Positions 1 through 8,723 of a DNA stretch of 64,000 nucleotides are shown piece after piece. Positions within the stretch are counted from its first letter, which is position 1. Each line of letters opens with the position of its first letter. The position numbers were made by a program, and so were the translations under genes. A model generated the notes under the pieces. It saw only the letters and a program-made list of their open reading frames with translations. It was not told the origin of the DNA and made no database searches. Origin of the DNA: Alcanivorax sp. DSM 26293 (GTDB taxonomy: Bacteria > Pseudomonadota > Gammaproteobacteria > Pseudomonadales > Alcanivoracaceae); assembly GCF_900107995.1 (NCBI RefSeq), contig NZ_FNUM01000002.1, positions 270,283-334,282 of the forward strand, in the 5' to 3' direction.

Positions 1-580
1 GGGTGAGATGCTCGCCCTGCCAACGCACCCCTGTCTGACGGGCAAAGATGGCACTGTTTGGCCCCTGGGAATCCAGGGTCAGCGGCCAGGCGGTGCCGTC
101 CAGTAAGGCGGTATAACCATAGCCGGCACGCAGGGCACCGTATTCGAAATAGAAATCGCGCACCCGCAATTCATAACCGTCAACGCTACCGAACAGATCC
201 ATGGCAAACACGGCTTGGGCACCACCGCCCTCTCCTATCCGCACGCCAAGCTGGCTGTTTTTTCCGTGAAGCTCAACGTTTTGCTGGTGGGTGTCGCCGG
301 CAGGGATGGTGCTGGGGATCAACAGATCGTTGAGGCCCGCATTCTTGTCATCGTAGATGGCGTCCACGCTGACCTTGCCGAAGACGGCGAAGCTGGGCCA
401 CTGCGGATCATTGGACCGGGGACGGGTTGGCGCATCCTGGCTGAGGCTGGCCTTGAGCTGATTCAGCTCCTGTTGCAGACGACGGATTTCAGCTTCGGTG
501 GTATCCGCACAAAGGCCCGCCGAGACCAGAGCGCTAGTGCTGAAAGCCGTCGTCCAGATGGTGGTTCGCACCCTGGACAT
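1..580 (-). CDS. DcaP-like outer-membrane porin, 3' end outside window
   Basis: Partial gene of 193 codons, open at the left edge. The start at 580 is an ATG with AGGAG 8 nt upstream. Residues 1-25 form a signal peptide-like stretch ending in LCA. Residues 29-47 (EAEIRRLQQELNQLKASLS) look like a short coiled coil. From about residue 64 (FAVFGKVSVDAIYDD) the sequence reads as alternating beta strands rich in Gly and aromatic residues. A coiled coil followed by a barrel is the arrangement of DcaP-type trimeric porins, which take up small, often anionic, solutes. The family call is inferred from architecture; the substrate cannot be read. Nothing upstream suggests an operon partner. Confidence 0.6.
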   Translation of the reverse strand, partial: MSRVRTTIWTTAFSTSALVSAGLCADTTEAEIRRLQQELNQLKASLSQDAPTRPRSNDPQWPSFAVFGKVSVDAIYDDKNAGLNDLLIPSTIPAGDTHQQNVELHGKNSQLGVRIGEGGGAQAVFAMDLFGSVDGYELRVRDFYFEYGALRAGYGYTALLDGTAWPLTLDSQGPNSAIFARQTGVRWQGEHLT

Positions 581-870
581 GACAATTTCTCCTGAAGTCC
601 ACCGGATCACGGTGGGCGTTCAATGTGTTGCTTCAACGTCCCGGGCTTCCGTGCCTTGTGGGCTGTCCGGGGCGGTAAAACACGAAAGGCGCGGAGGATA
701 CGGATCTCAATCGCGGTTCGCTACTAGACGAAATGTTTATTTCGGCAAAATCTTGTTCTGGGCGGACGGATGGAATGCAGGTTTTTGCGGGATGGGTCGT
801 CAAGGAACCTGCCTGTCGCCGAACCCGACGATGTCGGCGCGACGGCAGGCAGTTTTCTGTCAGCGGTCTA
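581..870. other. Intergenic, porin promoter side
   Basis: About 290 bases between the porin start and the stop of the VWA gene, both on the minus strand. It should hold the porin promoter. An imperfect inverted repeat around 810-855 (CTGCCTGTCG against CGACGGCAGGCAG) could be a weak hairpin after the VWA gene, but it has no T run. No coding sequence is supported. Confidence 0.4.
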
Positions 871-2049
871 TTACTTGCTCAAATAACGCATGGCCTTTTC
901 CAGGCCTTCGATGGTGAGCGGGTACATCTTGTGTTCACTGAGCTGCTTGATCCATTGGGTGGAGGTGGTCATCTGCCAGGCCCGCTCCGGTTCCGGGTTG
1001 AGCCAGGCCACTTTCTCGTAGGTTTCCATGACGCGCTGGAACCAGACGGCCCCGGCCTCCTCGTTCCAGTGCTCCACGCTACCGCCCACGGAATTGACTT
1101 CGTAGGGACTCATGGCCGCATCGCCGACAAAAATCACCTTGTAGTCGCTGCCGTACTTGTGCAGCACGTCCCAGGTGGAAATCTTCTCGTCCCAGCGACG
1201 GCGGTTGTCCTTCCACACATATTCATAAATGAAGTTGTGGAAGTAGAAATACTCCATGTGCTTGAACTCCAGCCGGGCGGCGGAGAACAGCTCTTCGCAG
1301 AGTTTGATATAGGGGTCCATTGAGCCGCCCACATCAAAGAAGATCAGCACTTTGACCCGGTTTTCCTTCTGCGGACGCATCTTGATGTCGAGCAGACCCG
1401 CATTGCGCGCAGTGGAGCGGATGGTGTCATCCATATCCAGCTCTTCTTCGCGCCCGGTGCGGGCAAACTTGCGCAAACGACGCAGGGCCAGCTTGATGTT
1501 GCGCGTGCCCAGTTCCACGGAATCGTCCAGGTTGCGGAATTCCCGCTTTTCCCAAACTTTCACCGCCCGCTTGTTGCGGGACGGGCCGACCATGCGCACG
1601 CCCTCAGGGTTGGCGCCGTAGCCGCCAAACGGGCTGGTGCCACCGGTACCGACCCACTTGTTGCCGCCCTGGTGCCGTTTTTCCTGCTCTTCGAGCCGCT
1701 TGCGCAGCTCGTCCATGATTTTTTCCAGGCTACCCAGGCCCTTGAGTTTCTCGAACTCTTCCGGGCTCAGGTTCTTCTCCAGCTCCTTGCGCAGCCACTC
1801 ATCCGGAATCACCTTGTTGAGCCAGTCCGGCTCCAGGTTTTCCAGCCCTTCGAAGTAATTGGCAAAGGCCTGATCGAAGCGGTCATAGAACTTTTCGTCC
1901 TTGACCATCACCGCCCGGCTGAGCAAGTAGAAATCCTCAACAGAACCGAAGGCCACATGGGCCTGCAGGGCATCAAAGAGGTCCAGCAGCTCACGCAGGG
2001 TCACCGGGACCCGGTAGCGGCGCAGATTTTCGAAGAAACCAATCAGCAT
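871..2049 (-). CDS. CoxE-like VWA-domain protein
   Basis: A 392-residue protein of the VWA/CoxE-like group, almost always paired with a MoxR-type AAA+ ATPase, as here: the ATPase gene lies 18 bp upstream on the same strand. The N-terminal half is helical and charged. The C-terminal third holds the VWA fold, with the metal-site loop at about residues 237-243 reading DVGGSM instead of the classical DxSxS; this degenerate form is, as I recall, usual in the subfamily. A later segment (IFVGDAAMSPYEV) supplies the distal metal-site strand. No signal peptide or membrane segment. MoxR/VWA pairs are thought to act as chaperone-like machines maturing metal or membrane complexes; the client here is unknown. 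Confidence 0.85.
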   Translation of the reverse strand: MLIGFFENLRRYRVPVTLRELLDLFDALQAHVAFGSVEDFYLLSRAVMVKDEKFYDRFDQAFANYFEGLENLEPDWLNKVIPDEWLRKELEKNLSPEEFEKLKGLGSLEKIMDELRKRLEEQEKRHQGGNKWVGTGGTSPFGGYGANPEGVRMVGPSRNKRAVKVWEKREFRNLDDSVELGTRNIKLALRRLRKFARTGREEELDMDDTIRSTARNAGLLDIKMRPQKENRVKVLIFFDVGGSMDPYIKLCEELFSAARLEFKHMEYFYFHNFIYEYVWKDNRRRWDEKISTWDVLHKYGSDYKVIFVGDAAMSPYEVNSVGGSVEHWNEEAGAVWFQRVMETYEKVAWLNPEPERAWQMTTSTQWIKQLSEHKMYPLTIEGLEKAMRYLSK

Positions 2050-2067
2050 AATCAGTCAGCGCTGCGG

Positions 2068-2910
2068 TTAGCTTTCGCGACGGTTCATGAACGCCAGGCG
2101 CTCAAGCAGCTGGACGTCCGACTCGTTTTTCAGCAACGCGCCATAAAGCGGCGGCACGGCACTCTTGGTATCCCGGTTACGCAGGATATCCGCCGGAATA
2201 TCGTCGGCCATGAGTAGCTTGAGCCAATCGATCAGCTCACTGGTGGACGGCTTCTTCTTCAGCCCGGGCACCTTGCGCAGGTCGAAGAAGATTTCCAGGG
2301 CCTCGGTGACCAGGTTCTTTTTGATCTCCGGGAAATGCACATCCACGATGGCCTGCATGGTCTGGGCATCGGGGAAATTGATGTAATGGAAGAAGCAGCG
2401 ACGCAGGAAGGCGTCAGGCAGCTCTTTCTCGTTGTTGGAGGTGATGATCACGATCGGGCGCTGCTCGGCGCGGATGGTTTCCCCGGTCTCGTAGACGAAG
2501 AACTCCATGCGATCCAGTTCCTGCAGAAGGTCATTGGGGAACTCGATGTCGGCCTTGTCGATCTCGTCGATCAGCAGCACCACCTGGCCGTCATGGGTAA
2601 AGGCTTCCCACAGCTTGCCTTTTTTCAGGTAGTTGGACACATCTTCCACCCCTTCGGCGCCGAGCTGGGAGTCACGCAGGCGCGACACCGCATCGTACTC
2701 GTACAGGCCCTGCTGGGCCTTGGTGGTGGATTTGATATTCCAGGACAGCAGTGGCAGGCCCAGGGACTCGGCCACCTGTTCTGCCAACAGGGTCTTGCCG
2801 GTACCCGGCTCACCCTTGATCAGCAACGGGCGCTTGAGGGCGATCGCTGCGTTAACGGCCATTTTCAGGTCGTCGGTGGCCACATATTGGTCAGTACCCT
2901 GAAACTGCAT
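2068..2910 (-). CDS. MoxR-family AAA+ ATPase
   Basis: 280 residues from the ATG at 2910, chosen because a GGAG lies 6 nt upstream; a GTG at 2922 is also in frame, but its GTGGAG is itself the ribosome binding site. Walker A is GEPGTGKT (residues 33-40), Walker B is LLIDEID (about 112-118), and sensor 1 is in IITSNNEKELPDAF, followed by an arginine-rich RRC. The size and motifs fit single-domain MoxR ATPases. It is the first gene of a two-gene operon with the VWA protein downstream, and the pair probably forms an ATPase/adaptor complex in the cytoplasm. Confidence 0.88.
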   Translation of the reverse strand: MQFQGTDQYVATDDLKMAVNAAIALKRPLLIKGEPGTGKTLLAEQVAESLGLPLLSWNIKSTTKAQQGLYEYDAVSRLRDSQLGAEGVEDVSNYLKKGKLWEAFTHDGQVVLLIDEIDKADIEFPNDLLQELDRMEFFVYETGETIRAEQRPIVIITSNNEKELPDAFLRRCFFHYINFPDAQTMQAIVDVHFPEIKKNLVTEALEIFFDLRKVPGLKKKPSTSELIDWLKLLMADDIPADILRNRDTKSAVPPLYGALLKNESDVQLLERLAFMNRRES

Positions 2911-3173
2911 GAAACTCTCCACACTAAACAGTTAATCGAACGGGTGAACGGGCGGCACACTCTACCAGCGCCCCGAAGACGTCGCCAGTTACCAGCAGGC
3001 CAATCCCCTTTCAACGCAGGATCCCGCCTGCAGGCGATATGACAGAGGGGCAATTTAGCAAGGCTGCCACCACCCGCAAAGGGCGAGAACAGCCAAGTAA
3101 ACAGCGATTTGCGTCACTATGCGGTGAGGAATTGAGGGCGGATTAGCGCCCAGGCTGTGCCATAATCCGCCCC

Positions 3174-3890
3174 ATGAACCTGCTGCTGCTACACCCTCAT
3201 CAATATCTTCACGACAATCTCTGGTGCCTGGACGAGCGCCAGGGTCGTCATGTGCGCGATATTCTGGGGTTGGCAGAGGGAGACACTTTCCGGGCAGGCA
3301 TTCTCGATGGCGGCGTGGGAATGGCACGGGTAGAGTCAATTAAAAACAATGAGATAACGATTTTATTTAATGTAGAGTCTCATCCGACTCCTGCCCCATC
3401 GCTTTCCCTTTTGCTGGCCCTGCCCCGGCCAAAGATGCTCAAACGCATCCTCATCGACGCCACCAGTCTGGGCATCAAACGTATTGTGCTGATCAATAGC
3501 TGGAAGGTGGACAAGAGCTACTGGCAAACCCCGAATCTGAAGGCCGGCCTGCTCCGGGAAAAGATGCTGCTCGGGCTGGAACAGGCCCGGGACACGTCCC
3601 TGCCCGAACTGATCCTGGCGCCGCGCTTCAAACCCTTCGTGGAAGATGAGCTGGACCGCTGGGCCGGGCCCGGCCGGCGTCTGCTTGCCCATCCCGGCGA
3701 CTTCCCGGCCATGCCCTGTGATCTGAGTGAGCCTGTCACTCTGGCCATCGGCCCGGAGGGCGGCTGGACTGACTACGAAGTGGAAATGCTGCAGCGGCAG
3801 GGATTTGCCTGCCACAGCTTCGGGACGCGAATTCTCAGAGTGGAGACTGCGCTGCCCGCGCTGGTCGGACGCTTGATGAGGCTGCCGTAG
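3174..3890 (+). CDS. rsmE: 16S rRNA (uracil-1498-N3)-methyltransferase
   Basis: Methylates U1498 of 16S rRNA in the assembled 30S subunit, using S-adenosylmethionine. The 238-residue length is normal. An N-terminal PUA-like domain (about 1-70) is followed by a SPOUT domain with the knot motifs LAIGPEGGWTDYE (GPEGG at 193-197) and RILRVETA (219-226). There is no strong ribosome binding site before the ATG at 3174. It is transcribed toward rluB, and its TAG stop falls in the first bases of a REP-like element. Function by family knowledge; the motifs leave little doubt. Confidence 0.93.
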   Translation: MNLLLLHPHQYLHDNLWCLDERQGRHVRDILGLAEGDTFRAGILDGGVGMARVESIKNNEITILFNVESHPTPAPSLSLLLALPRPKMLKRILIDATSLGIKRIVLINSWKVDKSYWQTPNLKAGLLREKMLLGLEQARDTSLPELILAPRFKPFVEDELDRWAGPGRRLLAHPGDFPAMPCDLSEPVTLAIGPEGGWTDYEVEMLQRQGFACHSFGTRILRVETALPALVGRLMRLP

Positions 3891-3977
3891 GAGCGCCGCT
3901 CACTGTGCTCTGCGGGTGTGAGGCGCGAACCCCGATTGGCACAATTCGGCGATTCGCGCCTCGAGAGGCGCTCCTAC
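3887..3977. repeat. REP-like inverted doublet, family 1
   Basis: Two copies of a short GC-rich palindromic unit in opposite orientation. The left copy starts GTAGGAGCGCC over the rsmE stop codon, and the right copy ends GGCGCTCCTAC. Each continues into a GAGGCGCGAA-type segment. It lies between the convergent genes rsmE and rluB, where such doublets often act as mRNA-end structures. A related doublet sits at 50022-50099. Confidence 0.75.
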
Positions 3978-3986
3978 AGGTGCAAC

Positions 3987-4832
3987 TTAACGGCGGTAAG
4001 GGCCGCGGGCCTTGCGGGGCGGTTTGCTGCCGGTACGCTGATGGCGCAGGCGGGCACGGCCGTAGAGGCCGGTGTATTTCTTGCCCTTCAGCTCCACCTT
4101 GCCGATCAGGGCCTGGATTTGCTCGGCTTCCAGTTCCATCCAGCGGCCCTGACGCAGCTGTGGCGGCAGTGTCAGATCGCCAAAGCGAATTCGCATCAGT
4201 CGGGCCACATCCAGATCCTGGGACTGGAACAGACGGCGCACTTCCCGGTATTTACCCCCGGTCAGCGTCACCTTGTACCAGTGGTTGGCGCCCTCTTCCG
4301 CGCCGCCGGCATCTTCGATGCTGTCGAATTTGGACACACCATCTTCGAGCAACACGCCATCGAGCATGGCCTGGCGCTTTTCCGGGGTCATGCCGCCACG
4401 GACGCGCACTGCGTACTCACGGACGAAGCCATTGGACGGGTGCATCAGGCGATGCGCCAACTCCCCGTCGGTGGTGAACAGCAGCAGCCCGGTGGTATTG
4501 ATGTCCAGACGCCCTACCTGCACCCAGCGCATGCCCTGCAGGCGTGGCAGATTATCAAACACCGTGGGGCGTCCTTCCGGATCGTTGCGCGAACACACTT
4601 CGCCGGGTGGCTTGTGGTACATGATCACGCGCTGAACAATGTCTTCTTCCGGCTTCACTTTAATAATCCTGCCATCCACACGTAGGGTGTCGTCATTGCC
4701 AACCCTGTCACCCAGGGTTGCCACTGTGCCGTTCACCGAAACCCGGCCATCGGCAATCCATTTTTCCAGCTCCCGACGGGAGCCAAGGCCGGCTCTCGCC
4801 AGCACTTTCTGCAATTTTTCAGTCTCACTCAT
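3987..4832 (-). CDS. rluB: 23S rRNA pseudouridine(2605) synthase
   Basis: 281 residues from the ATG at 4832. The frame stays open to 5000, but the family begins with the S4 domain that starts here (MSETEKLQKVLARAGLGSRR). The S4 RNA-binding domain covers about residues 3-60. The catalytic motif VGRLDINTTGLLLFT places the nucleophile at Asp110. The C-terminus is a basic tail (TGSKPPRKARGPYRR) as in other RluB proteins. The start overlaps the scpB stop by 8 bp, so translation is probably coupled. RluF or RluE are less likely because of length and the strict scpA-scpB-rluB order. Confidence 0.92.
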   Translation of the reverse strand: MSETEKLQKVLARAGLGSRRELEKWIADGRVSVNGTVATLGDRVGNDDTLRVDGRIIKVKPEEDIVQRVIMYHKPPGEVCSRNDPEGRPTVFDNLPRLQGMRWVQVGRLDINTTGLLLFTTDGELAHRLMHPSNGFVREYAVRVRGGMTPEKRQAMLDGVLLEDGVSKFDSIEDAGGAEEGANHWYKVTLTGGKYREVRRLFQSQDLDVARLMRIRFGDLTLPPQLRQGRWMELEAEQIQALIGKVELKGKKYTGLYGRARLRHQRTGSKPPRKARGPYRR

Positions 4833-5754
4833 GACGGGTCTGGCTGTCCTCTGCATTCTCGTTCGCAGCGGCATCGGTGCCGTCAGCGTCATTATCGGGG
4901 TCATTGTCAGCCGGTTCTGCCTGGTCGGCCGCAGCGTCTTCAGCCGGGCTCTCCGAATCATCCCTGTCGGCAGACGGTTTGCGGCGGAACTCCTGCTCAA
5001 AGCTGCTCAGCACCGAATCCACCTTGTCCATGCTCATCAGGGTGGCGTCGTCAATTTCCGGTTCCTGCTCGAGCCCCGGGAAAGCCTCCTGATCGCCCGG
5101 CAGCCGGGCTTCGCGTTCGCCTTCCAGCATGCCATGGCCGTCCTCCCCTTCCGGGGCCTCGTCCATATCCCCGGGGGCCGCATTGGCGGGAGGTACATCG
5201 CTGAGGGCCAGCTCCTCGTTGATCTTGTCCAGATCACGAATCTCTGACAGCGGGGGCAGGTCTTCCAGGCTCTTCAGATCAAAGTAGTCGAGAAACTGTT
5301 TGGTGGTGGCAAACATGGCCGGCCGGCCCGGTACATCCCGGTGGCCCACCACGCGTACCCAGTTTCGCTCCAGCAAACTCTTGACGATATGCGAGCTTAC
5401 CGAAACACCACGAATTTCTTCGATTTCGCCACGGGTAATAGGCTGGCGATAGGCAATCAGTGCCAGGGTTTCCAGAATCGCCCGACTGTATCGCGGCGGC
5501 TTCTCCTGCCACAGCCGGCTGACCCACTGCCCCAGTTCCGGGCGAGCCTGAAAACGGAAACCGGAGGCCACTTCCTTCAGAAAGATGCCGCGGTCTGCAT
5601 AGGCCGCATCGATATCTTCCAGGTATTTACCCAGATCCTGCTTGCTGGGACGATCCTCCTCGTCAAACAGGGACAGGATGGCATCCCGGTCCAGCGGGCC
5701 TTCCGCCACCAGGATGGCGGCCTCAATAATTTTTTTTATCTGCTCAGCTTCCAC
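4825..5754 (-). CDS. scpB: Segregation and condensation protein B
   Basis: Subunit of the SMC-ScpA-ScpB condensin-like complex that compacts and segregates the chromosome. It starts at GTG 5754, two bases after the scpA stop, with AAGGGG upstream; the 309-residue length is well above the roughly 190-200 usual for the family. Residues 1-170 carry the two winged-helix domains, including the motif ILETLALIAYRQPITRGEIE. From about residue 185 the protein turns into a long, acidic, low-complexity tail rich in Asp, Glu and Ala with scattered FEQEF-like hydrophobic spots. The tail is the extra length and is probably disordered. Confidence 0.92.
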   Translation of the reverse strand: MEAEQIKKIIEAAILVAEGPLDRDAILSLFDEEDRPSKQDLGKYLEDIDAAYADRGIFLKEVASGFRFQARPELGQWVSRLWQEKPPRYSRAILETLALIAYRQPITRGEIEEIRGVSVSSHIVKSLLERNWVRVVGHRDVPGRPAMFATTKQFLDYFDLKSLEDLPPLSEIRDLDKINEELALSDVPPANAAPGDMDEAPEGEDGHGMLEGEREARLPGDQEAFPGLEQEPEIDDATLMSMDKVDSVLSSFEQEFRRKPSADRDDSESPAEDAAADQAEPADNDPDNDADGTDAAANENAEDSQTRHE

Positions 5755-5756
5755 GC

Positions 5757-6695
5757 TTACCCCTTGGTTCCGTCATGGGCATCGGTTTCATCATCCACGC
5801 CGTCATCGGGTTCGTCTTCCAGTTCCAGTTGAGCCAGCACGTCGGATTCTTCCAGCACCAGGGTCTTCGCCTTCACATGAATCGGGGCAAAAGGCCCGTT
5901 TTGCACCAGCTCGATCAGGCTGCCTTTAACCAGCTCCAGGGTGGCCAGGAATGTGACCACCACACCAAGGCGCCCTTCTTCCGGGTTAAACAACTCCACG
6001 AAAGGCACAAAATCGCGGCCCTTGAGTTTGTCCAGGACGTTGGCCATCCGCTCCCGGGTCGACAGCTTCTCGCGGGACACCTGGTGGCTCTCGAACATAT
6101 CCGCCCGGTGCATCACCTCTTTCAGAGCCAACAGCAGCTCGCGCATATCCACGTCCGGCTGCGCCTTTTCGCGGGTAAACTCCGGGCGCTTTGCTTCGGC
6201 GGGGAAGATATCCCTTTCCAGCCTTGGCAGCTCGTCAATGTCTTCTGCTGCCTGCTTGAAACGCTCGTATTCCTGCAGACGACGAATCAGCTCAGCCCGC
6301 GGATCGTGCTCTTCATCCTCCTCGTCATCCTTCTGACGGGGCAGCAGCATCCGCGACTTGATCTCACCGAGCATGGCGGCCATCACCAGGTATTCCGCCG
6401 CAAGCTCGAAGTTCATCGCCTTCATCAGCTCCACGTATTCCATGTACTGGGTGGTAATGGTGGAGACGGGAATATCGAGAATGTCCAGGTTCTGGCGCTT
6501 GATCAGGTACAGCAGCAGATCCAGGGGGCCTTCGAACGCTTCCAGGAAGACTTCCAGTGCATCCGGAGGAATGTACAGATCGTCCGGCAGCTTGGTGATG
6601 GCCTTGCCATACATCAGGCCAAACGGCATCTCAGCCTGGCTGGGATGCAGCGGCTTCATGACGGGTGTGGCTGTGGGTTCTGCCGGTTCAGTCAT
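5757..6695 (-). CDS. scpA: Segregation and condensation protein A
   Basis: Kleisin subunit of the SMC-ScpAB complex. The frame is open to 6932, but the true start is the ATG at 6695 (MTEPAEPTATP), with GGGAG 7 nt upstream; this gives 312 residues. The typical ScpA core begins at LEVFLEAFEGPLDLLLYLI, followed by the helical region DILDIPVSTITTQYMEYV and an acidic linker (KDDEEDEEHDPRAEL). The C-terminal winged helix that binds the SMC head is around VTFLATLELVKGSLIEL. It lies 28 bp downstream of trpS and is followed by scpB and rluB in one operon. Confidence 0.93.
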   Translation of the reverse strand: MTEPAEPTATPVMKPLHPSQAEMPFGLMYGKAITKLPDDLYIPPDALEVFLEAFEGPLDLLLYLIKRQNLDILDIPVSTITTQYMEYVELMKAMNFELAAEYLVMAAMLGEIKSRMLLPRQKDDEEDEEHDPRAELIRRLQEYERFKQAAEDIDELPRLERDIFPAEAKRPEFTREKAQPDVDMRELLLALKEVMHRADMFESHQVSREKLSTRERMANVLDKLKGRDFVPFVELFNPEEGRLGVVVTFLATLELVKGSLIELVQNGPFAPIHVKAKTLVLEESDVLAQLELEDEPDDGVDDETDAHDGTKG

Positions 6696-6723
6696 GTCTC
6701 TCTCCCGAGTGCGCAGCTGCGCC

Positions 6724-7938
6724 TCAGCGGTAATTGAGCCCCATGGCGGCACGGACTTCTTCCAGGGTGGCGCGGGCAGCCTCGCGGGCTTCTTCGCAAC
6801 CTTCAGCGACCAGGGTACGGACCAGATCCGGGTTGCGCAGGTGTTCTTCGGCGCGCTTGCGGATCGGTTCCAGCTCTTCCTGAACCGCTTCGATGACCGG
6901 CTTCTTGCAGTCCAGACAACCGATACCGGCACTGGTGCAGCCCTCTTTCACCCACTGACGGGTGTTGTCATCGGAATAGACCATATGGAACTGCCATACC
7001 GGGCAGTTATCCGGGTTGCCCGGGTCGGTACGGCGAACCCGGGCCGGGTCGGTCGGCATGCGACGAATCTTGCTGTCGATATCCGCCTCTTCCTCACGCA
7101 TGGTGATGAAGTTGCCGTAGGACTTGGACATTTTCTGCCCATCCAGGCCGGGCATCTTGGAGGCCGGTGTCAGCAGGGCCTGGGGTTCCGGCAGGATCAC
7201 CTTGCCGCCGCCCTCCAGATCGCCCATCAATCGTTCCTTGTCACCCAGGGTGATGTTCTGCTGGCTTTCCACCAGGGCGCGGGCGGTTTCCAGGGAGGAT
7301 TCATCGCCTTTTTCCTGGTACTGACGACGGTGGGTCAGGTAGACCTTTGCCTGTTTCTTGCCCATTTTCTTGATGGCGGCATCCACGGCTTCCTCGAAGC
7401 CCGGCTCACGGCCATAGAGGTGATTGAAACGGCGCGCCACTTCCCGCGTGAGCTCCACATGGGCCACCTGATCAGCACCGACCGGTACCTGACCGGCCCG
7501 GTAAGCCAGAATGTCGGCGGATTGCAGCAGCGGATAGCCCAGAAACCCATAGGTGCTGAGGTCTTTCTCGCGCAGCTTTTCCTGCTGATCTTTATAGGTA
7601 GGCACCCGTTCCAGCCAGGACAGGGGGGTCATCATGGACAGCAACAGATGCAACTCTGCGTGCTCCGGTACCTGACTCTGGATAAACAGGGTGGCGGAAC
7701 CGGGGTTCACACCGGCGGCCAGCCAGTCGATCACCAGATCCCAGACGTGCTGTTCGATCTTGTGCGGGTTTTCGTATTCGGTGGTGAGTCCGTGCCAGTC
7801 TGCCACGAAGAAAAAGCACTCGTACTCGTGCTGCAGACGCGCCCAGTTCTTCAGCACGCCATGGTAATGACCCAGATGCAGACGGCCGGTGGCGCGCATG
7901 CCTGAAACAACTCGCTGGGAGGGAACCACGGAACTCAA
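6724..7938 (-). CDS. trpS: Tryptophan--tRNA ligase
   Basis: Charges tRNA-Trp with tryptophan. 404 residues, longer than the roughly 330 of the E. coli enzyme. The class I signatures are clear: a HIGH-type motif HLGH at 21-24 and KMSKS at 269-273. A cysteine-containing insertion (CTSAGIGCLDCKKPV) near the C-terminal third matches the longer TrpRS variant found in Pseudomonas-like bacteria. The start at 7938 reads MSSVVPSQRVVSGMRATG, as in homologs. First gene of the trpS-scpA-scpB-rluB block; the 150 bp before it separate it from yciO. Confidence 0.95.
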   Translation of the reverse strand: MSSVVPSQRVVSGMRATGRLHLGHYHGVLKNWARLQHEYECFFFVADWHGLTTEYENPHKIEQHVWDLVIDWLAAGVNPGSATLFIQSQVPEHAELHLLLSMMTPLSWLERVPTYKDQQEKLREKDLSTYGFLGYPLLQSADILAYRAGQVPVGADQVAHVELTREVARRFNHLYGREPGFEEAVDAAIKKMGKKQAKVYLTHRRQYQEKGDESSLETARALVESQQNITLGDKERLMGDLEGGGKVILPEPQALLTPASKMPGLDGQKMSKSYGNFITMREEEADIDSKIRRMPTDPARVRRTDPGNPDNCPVWQFHMVYSDDNTRQWVKEGCTSAGIGCLDCKKPVIEAVQEELEPIRKRAEEHLRNPDLVRTLVAEGCEEAREAARATLEEVRAAMGLNYR

Positions 7939-8092
7939 AGCCTACTCCTTAACAAACCCGACGATCCGTGCGCTGCCATTGGCAAGGCACGGAGGAAAGC
8001 CCGGGATTATACGGTGAACCGGGCCATCAGGGACAGTGGCAAGCGGGCTCTTTACGGCAGTCCGGGCAAAAGATAACCAGTCACGGCGATGA

Positions 8093-8716
8093 TCAGTAAA
8101 TACTGTCCACCGGCCCTGCCCCTTCACGCACCACTTCGGGGCCATCGCCATCGGCCAGCGAGATGACGGTGGTTTCGGTGACACCACAGAAGCCCCCGTC
8201 AATGACCAGGTCCACCTGCCCCTGCAGGAAATCACGGACATCCTGGGGATCGGTGAGAGGAAATTCATCATTGGGCAGATGGCAGGTCGACGTCATGATC
8301 GGCTCGCCATGCTCGGCCAGCAACGCCTGGCAGATGGGATGATCCGGCACCCGGATACCGATATTGCGCTTCTTCGGGTCCATCAGCCGCCGTGGCACCT
8401 CGGTAGTGCCCTTGAGAATGAAGGTATAGGGGCCCGGCGTGTGGGACTTGAGCAAACGGTAATCCGGGTTTTCCACCTTGGCATAGATGGCCAGCGCGGA
8501 CAGGTCATGACACAACAGGGTGAACTGGTGCTTCTTGTCCAGCTGCCGCAGGCGGATCAGCCGATCCAGCGCATTCTTTTCGCCGATACCGCAGCCCAGC
8601 GCGTAGGTGGTATCCGTCGGGTAGGCGATCAGCCCGCCGTTGCGAATCACATCCACAGCTTGCCGGATAAGGCGAGGCTGGGGTGTTTCAGGATGGATAT
8701 AGAGGATTTCGGTCAT
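8093..8716 (-). CDS. yciO: YciO/Sua5-type threonylcarbamoyl-AMP synthase-like protein
   Basis: 207 residues of the YrdC/Sua5 fold. Motifs visible are the N-terminal substrate pocket GLIAYPTDTTYALGCG, the KxR-like stretch LIRLRQLDKKHQFTLL, and RNIGIRVPDHPICQAL. The order and length match YciO rather than TsaC/YrdC. YciO-type proteins bind RNA and nucleotide, but their part in t6A tRNA modification is less settled than that of TsaC. Gene order (rnm, yciO, trpS) is conserved in gammaproteobacteria. There is no good ribosome binding site: the bases before the ATG come from a repeat arm ending 7 nt upstream, so expression may depend on read-through from rnm. Confidence 0.88.
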   Translation of the reverse strand: MTEILYIHPETPQPRLIRQAVDVIRNGGLIAYPTDTTYALGCGIGEKNALDRLIRLRQLDKKHQFTLLCHDLSALAIYAKVENPDYRLLKSHTPGPYTFILKGTTEVPRRLMDPKKRNIGIRVPDHPICQALLAEHGEPIMTSTCHLPNDEFPLTDPQDVRDFLQGQVDLVIDGGFCGVTETTVISLADGDGPEVVREGAGPVDSIY

Positions 8717-8723
8717 AACTTCA

